A stretch of 23,791 bases of DNA from CAZUMH01 sp964621645. Lineage in GTDB: Bacteria > Zhuqueibacterota > QNDG01 > JAGLOF01. Shown here piece after piece: positions 23,698 to 23,791 of the stretch. A model generated the notes under the pieces. It saw only the letters and a program-made list of their open reading frames with translations, was not told where the DNA came from and searched no databases. Numbering within the stretch: the stretch's first letter is position 1; each line of letters starts with the position of its first letter. The stretch lies in assembly GCA_964621645.1 (NCBI GenBank), contig CAZUMH010000047.1, forward strand, positions 1 to 23,791. The letters are read 5' to 3'. The position numbers and the translations under genes are program-made.

Positions 23698-23766
23698 ATG
23701 AAACATGTTTTCGTGCTGCAGGCCGGCGGCAAAGTGTTTAACAAGAAGTTCTCGCTTGTTAAATAA
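23698..23766 (+). CDS. 22-residue reading frame after the attenuator (leader peptide or microprotein)
   Basis: An AGGAGG ribosome-binding site stands seven bases before ATG 23698. The frame encodes 22 residues beginning MKHVFVLQAGG and ending NKKFSLVK, then TAA. It is basic and has no recognisable domain. It may be a leader peptide, a microprotein controlled by the attenuator, or the start of a longer gene broken by a mutation. Only 25 bases remain in the window, so the next gene cannot be seen. The strong site argues that it is translated. Confidence 0.45.
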   Translation: MKHVFVLQAGGKVFNKKFSLVK

Positions 23767-23791
23767 TCTTTTTGTATCTTGCCGGTGGACA

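Noticed and set aside
23460..23700. T-box, SAM, TPP, cobalamin, c-di-GMP, glycine, fluoride or THF riboswitch
   Set aside because: None of the diagnostic core sequences that I know for these classes is present. The THF idea from neighbouring fhs is also weakened because fhs is on the opposite strand.

Overview
The window looks like a chromosomal segment of an anaerobic bacterium, most plausibly from the Fibrobacterota-Chlorobiota-Bacteroidota (FCB) superphylum or a neighbouring uncultured lineage. This placement is inferred from gene content: a gingipain-type C25 peptidase, a 6-bladed beta-propeller protein of a kind common in that group, secreted carbohydrate-active proteins with signal peptides ending in A-Q, and anaerobe-type genes (ferredoxin-containing MinD/Mrp ATPases, NifX-like proteins, a ferredoxin-fused EtfA, formate-tetrahydrofolate ligase). 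I see no rRNA, tRNA, CRISPR array, insertion sequence or phage gene.

Layout. 1-903: the 3' part of a MacB-type ABC transporter permease and its terminator. 904-2300: an AT-rich stretch with a beta-propeller gene split by an in-frame TAA. 2269-6504: an anaerobe-type iron-sulfur cluster resembling the Desulfovibrio orange-protein (ORP) loci. It has a sigma70-type promoter overlapped by a perfect 22-bp palindrome, two paralogous MinD/Mrp ATPases each with two [4Fe-4S] motifs, a DUF134 helix-turn-helix protein, a DUF5320 protein, a small zinc-ribbon protein, a tandem NifX-domain protein and a CGGC-domain protein, and it ends at a strong terminator. 6745-7683: an NtrC-type response regulator that stops inside its AAA+ domain. 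7677-9512 (minus): a C25 peptidase that also stops short. The two truncations meet within a few bases, which points to a rearrangement or an assembly join. 9513-10165: no gene recognised.

10166-14530 (minus) is a compact operon: DUF2007 protein, hisS, CPBP membrane protease, etfB, etfA. The hisS/CPBP and CPBP/etfB junctions are 4-base overlaps. 14774-19549 (plus) encodes two secreted proteins: a glycoside-hydrolase-like/FGE-like fusion and a DUF2961 (GH172-type) protein. 19628-19792 (minus) is a tiny zinc-ribbon gene. 20008-21417 is an NfeD/SPFH membrane pair. 21524-23182 (minus) is fhs.

The right edge (23460-23791) is the most intriguing part. A promoter-like element is followed by a leader in which one segment can pair with either of two downstream copies of a CTTTAAAC sequence, and the second copy also forms the 5' arm of a strong intrinsic terminator. 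That is the architecture of a transcription attenuator or riboswitch. Past the terminator a good ribosome-binding site precedes a 22-codon reading frame at the window edge. I cannot assign the leader to a known riboswitch class by eye.
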